Positions 1 through 10,254 of a stretch of 64,000 bases of DNA are shown in pieces. Position 1 is the stretch's first letter. Each line of letters opens with the position of its first letter. Origin of the DNA: Loripinus fragilis (Eukaryota > Mollusca > Bivalvia > Lucinida > Lucinidae); contig OZ026521.1 in assembly GCA_964019695.1 (NCBI GenBank), positions 36,392,939 to 36,456,938 on the forward strand, read 5' to 3'. The position numbers and the translations under genes were made by a program. Under the pieces are notes generated by a model. The model searched no databases and was not told where the DNA came from. It was given only the letters and a program-made list of their open reading frames with translations.

Positions 1-150
1 TTTTCAACGTTTCGTTGCAAAAATTATTTTTCATTCAAAATCATTTCTAATCTTTTTTCATATCACCTTCCAAGCAGATAAACCCGAAAAGGTGCACAAC
101 ATGCCAATCTTATGAGATATTCGGACAAAGATCTCTGTTTTAAAAGTTAT
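1..150. other. unassigned AT-rich sequence
   Basis: No coding potential, repeat or RNA signal recognised. Later exons of the minus-strand GT92 gene must lie here or beyond the left edge. I could not identify one here. Confidence 0.4.
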
Positions 151-154
151 TGAC

Positions 155-207
155 GAGCAAACTCGCTTTCTTCTGGAATGGGTTCATACAGCAGTTTGCT
201 CGTCAAT
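155..207. repeat. short perfect hairpin
   Basis: GTTATTGACGAGCAAACT at about 150-167 is matched by its exact complement at about 190-207, giving an 18-bp stem around a loop of roughly 25 bases. It lies downstream of the last visible exon of the GT92 gene. Confidence 0.6.
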
Positions 208-215
208 AACTATTT

Positions 216-393
216 ATACTGGCTCTAGTCCTTGACCACAATTTTTCATCAATGTATCATATCATATACTTGTAGCTAGTATAACTCTGATGGCTCTGTC
301 TAAAAACAGAGCCATCAGAGTTAGACTAGCTACAAGTATATGATATGACACATTGATGAAAAATTGTTTTAAGGACTGGAGCCAGTATAATAG
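216..393. repeat. foldback MITE-like element (about 175 bp)
   Basis: The two halves are near-complete reverse complements over about 80 bp each. The outer ends read TATACTGGCTC and GAGCCAGTATA, and the centre is CTGTCTAAAAACAG. There is no ORF and it is almost all stem, as expected of a non-autonomous foldback element or a snap-back copy. Confidence 0.7.
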
Positions 394-559
394 CTATTAT
401 CATATGACGTCGCGTCTGGGAGTGATATAACGCTATGCAATAAAATCTGTAAACCACTAGTGGTTTATAGATTTACGGGAAACGTTATGACGTCCTTAAC
501 AACGTTGCGTACATAATGACAAAATTATAACGTTTTTACGCCAGAAATGAGATTTCAAA

Positions 560-716
560 GTATTTGTCATATGATAAATAGAATCTAACATTCGTGCTCT
601 TGTATTATTGAATTTATTAAACTCGTTGCGAAAAAGAGATAAAATGCTCGGCAAGCCTCGCATTTTATCTCTTTTCCCCAACTCGTTTAATAAATTCAAT
701 AAAACATGAGCACTCA
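560..716. repeat. foldback with GGCAAGCC centre
   Basis: TTGAATTTATTAAACTCGTT near 608 pairs with AACTCGTTTAATAAATTCAA near 680, and TAAAATG pairs with CATTTTA further in. The centre is CTCGGCAAGCCTCG, which recurs inverted in the centres of the foldbacks near 1028 and 10335 although the arms differ. Open reading frames across it are artefacts of the palindrome. Confidence 0.65.
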
Positions 717-771
717 TGCAAGATCCTCTATTTAAACAATGAAAGTCTTATAGATTTCAATTCATACTCAC

Positions 772-938
772 CATCATTTGTTTCAGGGATCTATTTCTTG
801 ATGGTACCAAAAACTCATCATGGTCTATGATGCCAAAATAGGTATAACCGGACATTCTCTCAAACTGATCCTTAGCAGCTAGGTTGTTTTCATTCCATTT
901 TTGTGGATTTGGAGGGTGAAATATCCTCGGTAACTTAT
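772..938 (-). CDS. GT92 exon 4, intact copy with DHDEF motif
   Basis: The acceptor reads TTTGTCAACAG and the donor GTGAGT (766-771). AT completes Asp292, then 55 codons follow, including FHPPNPQKWNENNLAAKDQF and YTYFGIIDHDEFLVPSR, ending SLKQMM in phase 0. DHDEF is the DxD-like motif of the family. A second, shortened copy of this exon lies at 1093-1239 between this exon and exon 3. The intact donor here makes this the functional copy. Confidence 0.88.
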
Positions 939-3015
939 CTGTTGACAAATATAAGAATACATCATGAATGTGAGTGTTGGATAGAAAAATCTGTCCCGAG
1001 GATCGCCGTTTGGCATCACGAGGCTTGCCGAGTGATGACAAACGGTGATCCCGAGGGACGGATTTTTTCTATCCCATCCTCACACAAATAATAGATTCTT
1101 GATGGTACTATAAACTCATCATGGTCTATGATGCCAAAATAGGTATAACCTGATATTTTCTCAAACTGGTCTTTGGCAGCTAGGTTGTTTTCATTCCATT
1201 TCTGTGGATTGGGAGGGTGAAATATCCTCTGTAATTTATCTGTTGAATAGATAATAAATTTCATAAGAGATTTTAGTACTTATCGCATGCACAAAGGCCT
1301 CCTAAAAGGTGTGCATGCGATAAGTACTGAAATCTCAAGTATTGGGCCGTATGGCTTTGGGGAAAAAACACTTACCCGTGGCAGCGGGTATGTAGAAATG
1401 CAGATCTAGAAATGACCCTTCTGATGCATAATACTGTAAAACTTTCAAAGCCGAAGGTTCAAGGTCACCAACATAATACGTCACCACCTTGTCAACTCCT
1501 AGAAACTTGTAGGTTTCCATCCATTCAATTAACAGCTCTGCACTTACATTTCCGTGAGCAATCTTGGTTCCTAGCGCGAGTGTGGTACCCGGTTCCTTCC
1601 TAGGGTAGAATGGCACCAGGTAGGTGATATAACCGCTAGAGCACGGTATGTCAAGAATTTTTAAAGCGACGCCAGTGGGAACCATTCCTTGCTTGGGATT
1701 GGGACACGTGACATGAAAGTTCCGCAGCAAAGATATGCTCCAGAATTTTGTCAAATTAAGTGGCGCCATTTCTATAATTTGTTGACCTTGGTCAGAATTG
1801 AATAAAAAACAACATCTCGTGGTAACACTGTAATTTGGAAAGTATGTAATATTGATAACCCCGTACAGTTTGAATATATCCCATTTTGAGTGCTCTGATT
1901 GGTTCCCCGCCACTACGTTTAGTATAAATAACGGCCCAATCCTTGACCGATGAAATCTCAGTCGTTTCCCGTTGCCGACTGAGGCCAATTTATAAACAGT
2001 GACGTTCAAAGAGCTTGAATTTTCTTCCTTTAAAATAACGCCATGTTTTATCCTTCTCTTTTCCAATGGCCAGATTCTATCTGAAATGGAAAATATTGTC
2101 CGACGTTAGATAAATCCAAGGAGTTTGAAGTTCGGTCCTCTTATATCACCTCCATAGCCTCAAAACTAAAAGCTCACAATGTCATACATAATGGTGTTGT
2201 GAGCTTTCCGTTTTGAGACTATATAGGTGATTTAAGGACTGAAATTCAAGCTCCTGTCAATGAACAGTCACAAATTAACCAAATCAGGAGATGGTGTTTG
2301 AAGAATTCCAAATTGGCTGCCACGGCCGCCATATTGGATATCGGAACGAACCGATTAAGCATATCTGAATTTTTATATTACCCATATTCCACCGACCAAG
2401 TAACGGTTCAATACAACAGATAGTTTCCAAGATGCCATTGGAAGAATTTCAAGATGGCTGCCACAGCTTTCAGATCTGGTTTTGCACTGTTTACCAATGT
2501 CCAATAAAATAGACGCTATACTTATATGGGTTATCCTTATTCTGTCAATAGTTTTGTCCCTAAAAAGTCGTAATCGTTTGCTGCATGTTTTCAAAGGCAC
2601 GTCAGAAGAATTGTATTAAGGATCCAAATACAATGAACCCTGATCAGACTGCCTTTAGGGGCAGTCTGGTCTCGGTCCATTTTGTTTCCAATATAAGCAG
2701 ATGAGTGAGCAGATGACAGTTACCGTGAATGGCGGGTAAGAGTTCAGAACAGAACAGTATACATACCAAATCCAAAGCTATCTCTTCTCTGGTCAAGTGC
2801 ATAGAAATGGTCTGCCATTATCAACACGTTTCGATCTCTTGTCTCGTATACAATTGTCTGTAACCAAACATATACAAATGAAAATTATTATGAAAATAGT
2901 TTGAAACAAATAGCCCTATGAGCAACGATCGCTCACCTGAGCGCCAGCATAATGTTTGGAGACACTATATTTTGCCATGCTCAAAGGCAGGTAATTTTGA
3001 ACTTGAAATAAACAA

Positions 3016-3061
<46 letters not shown>

Positions 3062-6000
3062 GCAAGTTCTGCCTTTCTGCAAGTAACAAAACGATCTGTA
3101 TAAAAATGGCTGAGAAAACCTGGGGAAACTAGTTTTTTTTCAGATGCTCAAGGGCAGCTAACTCCATACTCAGTGGTTGAATCAGATCGAAATTCAAGCT
3201 CACCCCAGCTTTTATGCATGTCCTGGTTACCTACAAGAATGAAGAATATCAAACAAGTAGTCCAAAAGGCAACGATGGCTTACCTGAGAGCCAGCATAAT
3301 GTTTGTACACACCATAATTTACGATGCTCAAAGGCAGGTCACTCTGAACTTAAAACAGTGATCAAGCAAAAATTCAAACACTCAAGATGTTATGTCAGTT
3401 CTGGTTATCTGCAAGTATTAAAAAGATCTGAATAATAATTGCAGAGGAAACCTGATGAAACTATAATTTTCAGATGCTCAAAGGTAGCTAACTCCGTAGT
3501 CAGTGATGGGATCTGACGGAAATTCAAACTCATCCATGTGTTTATGTATGTACTAGTTACCTACAAGAATGAAGAAGATCAAATAAAAATTAAGGCGCTA
3601 GAGTTGGTCACATCATACAGCTATATTTTAGACGCTCAAGGGCAGCTAACCATGTAGTTGGTGGTCAGGTCGTCTGGCCGAAAATCACCAAATTTAAGCT
3701 TTTATGGTTGTCCTTGTTACGTGCAAAAATGAGGAGGATCCGTTCAAAAATGAAGGCGCGAGATAGGTCACAACAGCTCTCCCATTGAAAGTCTATGCAG
3801 ATTTTTTCCAGACCCTCAAAGGCAGTTAACTCCACAGTTTAAGGTTGATGCTTCTTTAAATTCACACCCATCCAAGCTTTTATGGTTTTCCTTGTTAAAT
3901 TCACACCCATCCAAGCATGTATAGTTTTCCTTGTTACCTGCAAGAATGAAGACGATCCAATCAACATGTATCCCACTGGGCAACGATCGCTCACCTGGGA
4001 GCCAGCATTACGTTTGGAGACACCATAATTGAACTCCAAAGGCTAAGGTTGGTTCTGCTTGAAATTCAAACTCATCCAAGCTTTTATGTATGTCCTTGTT
4101 ACCTGCAAGAATAAAGAAGATCCAAGCTTTTATGATTGTCCTTGTAAGCTGCTAGAATAAAAGAAGATCCACTCAAAAATGAAGGCACCAGAGTGGTCAC
4201 AACATTTCTTCCTTTATAAGTCTATGGGATTTATTTATCGGACGATCAAGGGAAGCGAACACCGCTATCCGAAGTCTGATCTGGTAGAATTTCGAACCCA
4301 ACCGAAACTTTATGGCTGTCCTCGTTACCTGCAAGGATGAAGAAGATTCAATCAAAATTAAAGGTGCTAGAGTGATCATAACATTACTCATTGATTTTTC
4401 AGACGCTCAAGGACAGCCAACTCCGAAGTCAGTGATGGAATCCTGTCGAAATTCAAACACATCAAAGCATTTATTGTTGGCCTTGTTACCTGCAAGAATA
4501 AAGAATATCACTTCAAAATAAGGCACTAGAGTGGTCACAACATTTCTCCCATTAAAAGTCTATGGTGATTTTTCAGACGCTGAAGGGCAGCTAACTCGTA
4601 AGTCCCTGGTTCGCTCTGGCCGAATTTCGAACCTGTCCGAGATTTTAATGTTGTCCTTGTACCTGCAAGAATAGAAAAGAGCCAATTAAAGATAAAGAAA
4701 CTAGAGTGGTCACAAGTTGTTCCCAATTATAACCCTATGGAAGCTATCTGTTGCCATAGAAACCAGAGTTCTGATCCGATCTAGCCCAAAACCTAATGCA
4801 GCCAACCCCCGACCAAATAACGCTCCAGATGTAATTTGATCTTGATCGGCCAGCTAGTCTCAGAGATATTCATGTTTGAAAGTGTGGATGGACGGACGCC
4901 GGCTCGATTTCCCTTCTATAAGATCATCGGGAGCCTTCGGCCCAGGTGAGCAAATGAAGGCGCTAGACTGGTCACAACATTATTCATTGATTTTTCAGAT
5001 GCTCAATGGCAGCTTACTCCGTAGTCAGTGATGGAATCTTGCCGAAATTCAACCTCATCCAAGCTTTTATAGTTGTCCTTCTTATCTGCAAAGATGTAGA
5101 AGATCAGTTCAAAATTGAAAGCGCTAGAGTGATCACAATATTTCTCCCATTATAAGTCTATGAGGCTTTTTCCAAACGCTCAAGGGCAGGTAACTCATGT
5201 GTCCCTGGTCGGATCCTGCGGAATTTCGAACACATCTGAGATTTTATGGGTTTCCTTGTTGCCAGCAAGAATGAAGAAGATCAAATTTAAAATGAAGGCG
5301 CTAGAATGGTCACAACATTATTCATTGATTTTTCAGATGCTCAAGGGCAGCTAACTCCGAAGTCAGTGACGGAATCTTGCCGAAATTCAAACTCATGCCA
5401 GCTTTTCATAATTGGTCTTGTTACCTGCAAGATTGTATAAGATCCATGCAAAAATGAAGGTACTAGAGTGGTCACAACATTTCTCATTAGTCCCTCGTCC
5501 GATCCAGCGAAATTTCGAACCCATTCGAGATTTTATGGTGTTCCTTGTTACCAGCAAAAATAAAGAAGAAACAATCAAAAATGAAGGAGCTAGAGTGGTC
5601 ACAATATTGTCCAAATTATAACCCTATGGGAGCTATCTGTTGCCATGTAAACCAGAGTTCTGATCCGATCTTGCTCAAAACCTAATGTCAATCCCCCACC
5701 ACAATGATGGTCCAGATGAAATTTGATCTTGATAGGGCAGCTGGTCTCAGAGATATTTATGTTTGAAAGTGTGAACGGACAGACGGACGCACGGACGGAC
5801 GGACACCGACTCGAGTCCCATCCTATAAGCTCACCGAGAGCATTCGGTTCAAATGAGCTAAAAAAGTTGGATATACGACAGTCTGCATGTCTGGTTGCAA
5901 ACCCAATCACGGTTTATAGCTATGGTTTCCTCTTTAATTGCACAACGGTGGATCAGGCCTCAGACTCAATAATTTTAACAAACATGGCACGGAGGGCATT

Positions 6001-7759
6001 TTGGTCATGTGACAAGCATGGACAATAGAGTCTCATTCAAAGCAAACACCACATAAGTTGGAGTTCAATTGTCCCACTGATTTCTTAGAAAAATATGTTT
6101 GCCATCTTGGCAGAGTGGTCAAAGCTTAATCATGTCCTTTGTAGTTTTTGGTGGTAACTCATTGTCACATAAAGTATTATGACTTTGGCTTCCGAAATAA
6201 ATTAGAATTTTCCTCTATAAATACATTCAGAAACAAATTTTGCCTTGATGTATTAAAAGTAGAATAATGACAACCTAGGATCACTTCTCGAGCGGGCATT
6301 GCTAAGAACCCTCGGCCACACTGCCACATACGACGGCCCAGGTCGTATACAATTTCCTCCCCTTGCAGTAAATAGTCTTCATATACAATGTGTGTTTATT
6401 TTGCTTAGTGACTTTTATGTTTAAATATTGATAGGATGGATATCCAATCGCAGCTGCCTCAGCTGAAAAGTCAACGGTCAATTTTGACCATTGACATTTA
6501 TTTATAGTCATTGTCTCATTAAGTAAACCATAACATTTTAAACTGGCTTCGACAGCTGTCGAAAAAAAGATTTTTAATAGTTTGCCATTTCAATGCATAA
6601 GGGATCAAATCAGACCTGAGCTTAACTGGGATTAACATTTGAACAAACTTGGTAGGACCCACGTCATCAATGTTACATACTATGTACTATTGCCATCGGC
6701 CAACTGGTTCTGGAGATTTTAGAGGGGTTTATTATATTTGGGCGTAGCGGCCATCTTGGTGAAAAAAATTCGACCATTTATGACCACATTTCATTCGCCT
6801 ACCTTGAGGATTAATCATAAAAAAGGGGTACGTGCATTAAGAGGCTATTTTGGCACTCCTCTGAGGTCAAAAAATAAAAGTTGCCCTTCACAAGTTTCTT
6901 CTTATTAGCTTATTAGAACAATAGCCAAAGTGAAAAAGTCTGGCATTGATTCAAACTTTTACGGTTGCTATGGTAACAAAAATGGCCGCCAAAATATGCT
7001 GAAAATAGGAAAATTACCATTTTGGAGCAAATTTGAGACATGTAACAGAGGAATTAATATAGAGCACAAGCAAATACCAAAACATATTTTAACAGATGAT
7101 GATGATTATCACGGCACATCGTATATTAAAAGGTTTTTTTGGTATTTGCGTGTGCTGATATCTAATTCTTAAAAAAACGGTCTCCAAAAGCATTAAATTT
7201 GGCCTAAAATGGCAATTTCTCGATTTTAAGCCTATATTGTCAGCCATTTTGGTTACCATAGCTACCGGTAAAAGTAAAATAAATGCCAGAATTTTACACT
7301 TGGGCTATTCTTCTAATACACCAATAAGATGAAATTGGTGGAAAGCAACTTTCAGAGGGGGCCAAAACAGTACCTTAATGCACGTACCCCTTTGAGTTCA
7401 AGTGACACGGTGGTTTCAGATGAGATGTTTTTGAAAATGTTGACGTACGGACTAGGGGCGCCGGAGTCATTGGTATACTACAGTAAAAGCTGACTAGAAC
7501 GGCCACTTAATACCAACTATCGCTTAATGCAGGTCACAAGTATTGACCTTCATTAAGCTAAAATTTGTAATTAAGTTCTCTTTGTTTTGTTTATTTCTGA
7601 GTGGCCGCTTAAAACAGGTTTAATGTATATGCTCACCAATGAGCATTCGGCTTAGGTGGGCTAAAACTGATAAATACTTACTAAACAGGCTTGAAGGATG
7701 ATGCACACTACGTTTAATGACACAACAAGGATCAAAAGAGGTACCAGCTTTCTTTGCAT
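772..7759 (-). CDS. GT92-family glycosyltransferase, type II membrane protein (5' part, incomplete)
   Basis: Assembled exons are 7682-7759 (coding part), 2767-2857, 1376-2080 and 772-938. Their phases match (0, 1, 1) and they give 347 residues before the gene leaves the window. Residues 1-26 are a short basic start followed by a hydrophobic signal anchor, so the rest should face the Golgi lumen. The lumenal part carries several N-glycosylation sequons (NSS, NVT, NIT, NYS, NLT, NVS). Residues about 205-347 look like the GT92 domain: PFYPRK, LIEWMETYKFLGVDKVVTYY at 240-259, and DHDEF at 330-334 as the metal/sugar-nucleotide DxD-like motif. GT92 members such as nematode GALT-1 transfer galactose in beta-1,4 linkage; the acceptor here is unknown. 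The C-terminal half lies beyond the left edge. An extra exon between 2857 and 7682 cannot be excluded. Family call is strong, substrate unknown. Confidence 0.85.
952..1100. repeat. foldback between the duplicated GT92 exons
   Basis: The left arm around GGATAGAAAAATCTGTCCC and the right arm around GGGACGGATTTTTTCTATCC are imperfect inverted copies. The centre is CACGAGGCTTGCCGAGTG. The right arm begins where the upstream exon copy loses homology, so this element, or the event that made it, probably removed that exon's end. Confidence 0.7.
1093..1239 (-). pseudogene. duplicated GT92 catalytic exon, 3'-truncated
   Basis: It starts at an equivalent acceptor (ATCTATTCAACAG) in the same phase and encodes the same segment with four changes in the first 47 codons (Q/P, K/R, I/M, I/L). 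The DHDEF motif is intact. Homology stops after VPSR, where the foldback at 952-1100 begins. The equivalent GTGAGT donor and the last eight codons are missing. A chance GTGAGG lies just beyond but would leave phase 1, while the intact copy leaves phase 0, so it could not replace exon 4. Either a dead duplicate or the remnant of a mutually exclusive exon pair. Confidence 0.8.
1270..1341. repeat. hairpin ending in AGTACTTATCGCATGC
   Basis: GAGATTTTAGTACTTATCGC at the left is mirrored by GCGATAAGTACTGAAATCTC at the right, around a loop AAAGGCCTCCTAAAAG. It lies in the intron between exon 3 and the truncated exon copy. Related ATCGCATATGCG-type ends occur near 15590, 32570 and 57650. Confidence 0.65.
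1376..2080 (-). CDS. GT92 exon 3 (stem and first half of the catalytic domain)
   Basis: The exon runs from a TTTCAG acceptor to a GTAAGT donor (705 bases, residues 57-291 plus one base). It holds most sequons, several conserved Cys and the GT92 block LIEWMETYKFLGVDKVVTYY, then LHFYIPAAT at the donor. This is the longest continuous coding stretch of the gene in the window. Confidence 0.9.
2135..2240. repeat. foldback in GT92 intron 2
   Basis: CAAAACTAAAAGCTCACAA pairs with TTGTGAGCTTTCCGTTTTG around a short centre, and TCCTCTTATATCACCT pairs with AGGTGATTTAAGGA further out. It sits between exons 2 and 3, with no ORF. Confidence 0.6.
2767..2857 (-). CDS. GT92 exon 2 (stem region)
   Basis: 91 bases between an acceptor reading TTACAG and a GTATGT donor. 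It is open in phase 0 and ends in phase 1. It encodes 30 residues including RDRNVLIMADHFYALDQRR. The leftover G joins AT of the next exon to make Asp57. It is the lumenal stem between anchor and catalytic domain. Confidence 0.7.
3015..3062. repeat. (ATCT)n microsatellite
   Basis: About 12 uninterrupted ATCT units inside the first part of the tandem array. Likely length-variable. Confidence 0.95.
5772..5812. repeat. ACGG-rich microsatellite
   Basis: Imperfect GACGGACGCACGGACGGACG-type repeats at the end of the 170-bp array, followed by the terminal hairpin at about 5826-5865. Its position matches the ACGG tract of pearl elements. Confidence 0.8.
5871..6815. other. intronic sequence, nothing recognised
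   Basis: Part of GT92 intron 1. No convincing ORF, tandem repeat or MITE was seen; small ORFs here lack splice or homology support. Confidence 0.4.
6816..7397. mobile_element. about 580-bp palindromic MITE, copy 1
   Basis: The ends are inverted copies: AAGGGGTACGTGCATTAAG at the left and CTTAATGCACGTACCCCTTT form at the right. The arms keep pairing inward through blocks such as GGTAACAAAAATGGCCGCC / GGCNGCCATTTTGGTTACC. A second copy lies at 59803-60396. There is no transposase, so it is non-autonomous. It lies in GT92 intron 1. Confidence 0.75.
7485..7624. mobile_element. MITE with CAGTAAAAC / CTTAAAACAGGTTT ends
   Basis: It shares TACAGTAAAA... and GAGTGGCCGCTTAA-ACAGGTTT ends and an internal AGCTTAATGAAGGTC-like block with the longer palindrome at 52538-52747. 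It is adjacent to the pearl-type hairpin GCTCACCAATGAGCATTCGG at 7631. Confidence 0.6.
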
Positions 7760-7791
7760 CTTGCTTTTGAAACTCGATGGTTGTAGAAATC
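7682..7791 (-). CDS. GT92 exon 1: start codon and signal anchor
   Basis: A pyrimidine-rich acceptor ending in CAG precedes 7791, and the exon ends at a GTAAGT donor (7676-7681). The ATG at 7757-7759 opens 26 codons, MQRKLVPLLILVVSLNVVCI and six more mostly hydrophobic residues, ending in phase 0. That is a typical type II anchor: two basic residues, then about 20 hydrophobic ones. Bases 7760-7791 are 5' UTR, so a further non-coding exon lies upstream. The phase fits the next recognisable exon at 2857. The link is by phase and topology, without transcript evidence. Confidence 0.65.
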
Positions 7792-7921
7792 CTGAAAAAG
7801 AAAATTTTGAGGCAGCACATGAGATATTAGTACTTATCGCTATATGAAATAGTCCTCCCGAGGATTAAGCAAAAGTTATGTTTAACATTTGATTTCATTT
7901 CTCTTAAATCAGCTCGTCATT

Positions 7922-7922
<1 letters not shown>

Positions 7923-8017
<95 letters not shown>

Positions 8018-8018
8018 T
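7923..8018. repeat. (TTG)n microsatellite
   Basis: About 30 TTG units with one early CGT interruption. The poly-Thr reading on the minus strand is not a gene. It lies about 130 bp upstream of GT92 exon 1. Confidence 0.95.
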
Positions 8019-8390
8019 TGTAAAATAGACCTGTAATATTCTGAACATCATGCTGGTTATAGTTTGTGCAATTTTATAGTAGAGTGGCGAATCGGATTTA
8101 CAGTTCAAATATGAAAGCAATACTTGTATGTGTGAATACAGTAGCAGATCAAGGCCAACTACGTTACTCTACGATACCGCATGCACACAACATTAAATAT
8201 GCATTGATATGTCATTAAAACGCGATGAAAGTGACTAAACCTAATAATTATTGCCATAATTTTTTGTTGAAATATTTTTAATGGGATTATGCTATACCAT
8301 GAAAATAGCTTGATATTAAAGGATGAATGCCATTAAAATAACCATAAATTCTGCTGCAATTGATTTCCAAACTTTAAAAGCGTGCTTGTG

Positions 8391-8567
8391 TGATTTGATT
8401 CTTTACGTCCCGTCAACAATCTTTCAGTTAAACAGGGACGGGTCTTCCTGGGTTGAACCAGTACTAAGCTAGGATAAATGGGTCTTGCTCAAGGACCACA
8501 ACGCAGTAACGCCGGTGAGGCTCGAACCCGCGAGTCAAGCACTCTACCACTGAGCCACTGCGCTCCC
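8391..8567 (-). mobile_element. tRNA-headed SINE, copy 1
   Basis: On the minus strand it starts GGGAGCGCAGTGGCTCAGTG (box A-like), then GGGTTCGAGCC (box B), then the body ending ATCAAATCA. It is a shortened copy: the segment between the boxes is shorter than in the 57.4-kb copy. Confidence 0.75.
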
Positions 8568-8619
8568 TAAAAAACTTTAAAAGCCATTTAAACAGGTCCA
8601 TTATTGTGAAGAGTTGTTC

Positions 8620-10145
8620 AATGCCATATTAATAGGAATTAAATTAATGGTAAACTTTTTAATGGCACTTAAAGTAACGATCATAAATTTTAAGCCTCAT
8701 TAATGAACAATAAAACTATTTGAATGACCTTGAATGTAATGGCGCGGTTAATTTAATGATAGTTAATTTAATTAGGTCTACAGTAGTTTTTAATGGTGCA
8801 ACTAGTTTAAAATGGCAGTTAATTTAACAGGTTATTTTTCAATGGTCATGAATTTAATTGGGCAGATAGATTAATGACAGTTAACTCAACCAGTTTAGTT
8901 TTAAAGGCAATGAATTTAATGGGACAGTTAGTTTAAACGGTAGTTAATTCAACAATATTTTAATGGCAATGAACTTAATGCAGTGGGGCCATTGCCATGC
9001 AGATAAACCGAATCACCACTATTGTTTTGACACATACAAAATAGTTACCAGAAATAATTTATAAAATAAGAAACAGCAAACATTAAAATTAGGCATGCAA
9101 TATTTTGTTTCCTTTATCTATATCAAATTATTTACCTAAGAATAGATGTTGGCTCAGTTTGCTTAGTTATGTTTTCTTGGGAAACACAAAGTTTCAAAAT
9201 GATGGCTCAAAACAGTGGTCAACATGTCATCCTGACAATCAGTTAAAGTTTATTTCCAAGATTATTTTACATTATGAGAATATGATTTACAGGGTAAGTG
9301 AAGTTTTCCTTACATTTTAAAGCCTGATACATCCAAATCCATGCCTAAATTATTAAATTTAATACATTTTTGATGACACGTTTCCGAACAGAACTAATAT
9401 TCAGACAAGGTCAGTATGTACCATAATTTACAAACTATTCTTTAAATAATACAGAACATTCAAGGTTTCCAGCCATATGCACTATAACATAAGAGCCCTT
9501 CTATAATTTTGGACTACAAGGGAACACTGCAATTAAATTTATTGATCAAGTGGACATACAAATGGTACGGGCAAAATGTAACAAGGGGCTGTTCATTGAA
9601 ATTTGCATGTTCATTTCCCCTTAAATTAATGACACAATTAAAACACCAATGACATGATCCAATTAAAACAGTTCAAATGTAAGTTTATGACAATTATTTG
9701 CTGTCAAATCCATGGCATACTTAAACACTGACCATTAAATTAAGGATACCATAAAAAGCTTAATGTCAGCAGATGGCATTCAAAATTCCTTAAAATGTTC
9801 TTAATGAATAGCATGTTAATGGCCCACATTAAAATTTTAATGTGATTTAAATTGATTTCAGTTGTCCTTAATACCTGTAAATCTGCATTTTAACAGGAAC
9901 TTAATGGTACTTAAAACCCCGTTACAATATACCCCATTAAAAAGTAACAATATTTTAATGAGCCCTGAATTAATGATGTTCCTAATTTAATGGCACTATT
10001 AATATGAGGGTATCTTAATGTACTTTTACCATTATGTATAGCATTTTTATTGGATATTTAATACACATTTAATGAGGTTTTCATGGCAAAAATCTTTGAA
10101 ATGTGTATTTTATTTAATACTTTATTAATTGAATCTTTAATGGCG
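8620..10145. repeat. AT-rich degenerate array rich in TTTAATGG and TTAATTTAA
   Basis: TTAATGG, AATTTAATGG and TTAATTTAA recur dozens of times, densest at 8620-8990 and 9780-10145, on both strands. There is no clean unit length by eye, and no gene. Such a sequence could be an old, decayed tandem array or a scaffold-attachment-like AT tract. Confidence 0.45.
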
Positions 10146-10254
10146 ATGTTTGCAGTAGTGTCTACTAGTATCGTGCGCAAACTTTACGTGCTGTAATCAT
10201 GAGTGAGTCAAAGGTTTACTTGTTTTTGTTGATGCTTTCACATGTGCTTGTATA

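Larger units (their letters stand above)
2918..5870. mobile_element. pearl-like element: about 170-bp tandem repeats with ACGG tail
   Basis: At least 12 diverged monomers can be followed by a core like GCTCAAGGGCAGCTAACTC, spaced about 140-185 bp (near 2975, 3146, 3332, 3473, 3633, 3812, 4243, 4404, 4577, 5000, 5177, 5338). Each also carries an ATCCAAGCTTTTATGGTTGT-like block. The array ends in a G-ACGG-rich tract at 5772-5812 and a small hairpin (AGCTCACCGAG... TGAGCT). A second, diverged end of the same kind lies at 4870-4960. Tandem core plus ACGG microsatellite is the known build of bivalve pearl elements. No transposase is visible. It lies in GT92 intron 1. ORFs across it are repeat artefacts. 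Confidence 0.7.

Noticed and set aside
496..717. Minus-strand ORF near the left edge as a further GT92 exon
   Set aside because: It coincides with a foldback repeat, and no GT92 motif is seen.
2918..5870. Numerous plus and minus ORFs of 60-75 codons
   Set aside because: Shadows of the 170-bp tandem repeats.
7917..8120. ORF with a poly-Thr run
   Set aside because: Translation of a TTG microsatellite.
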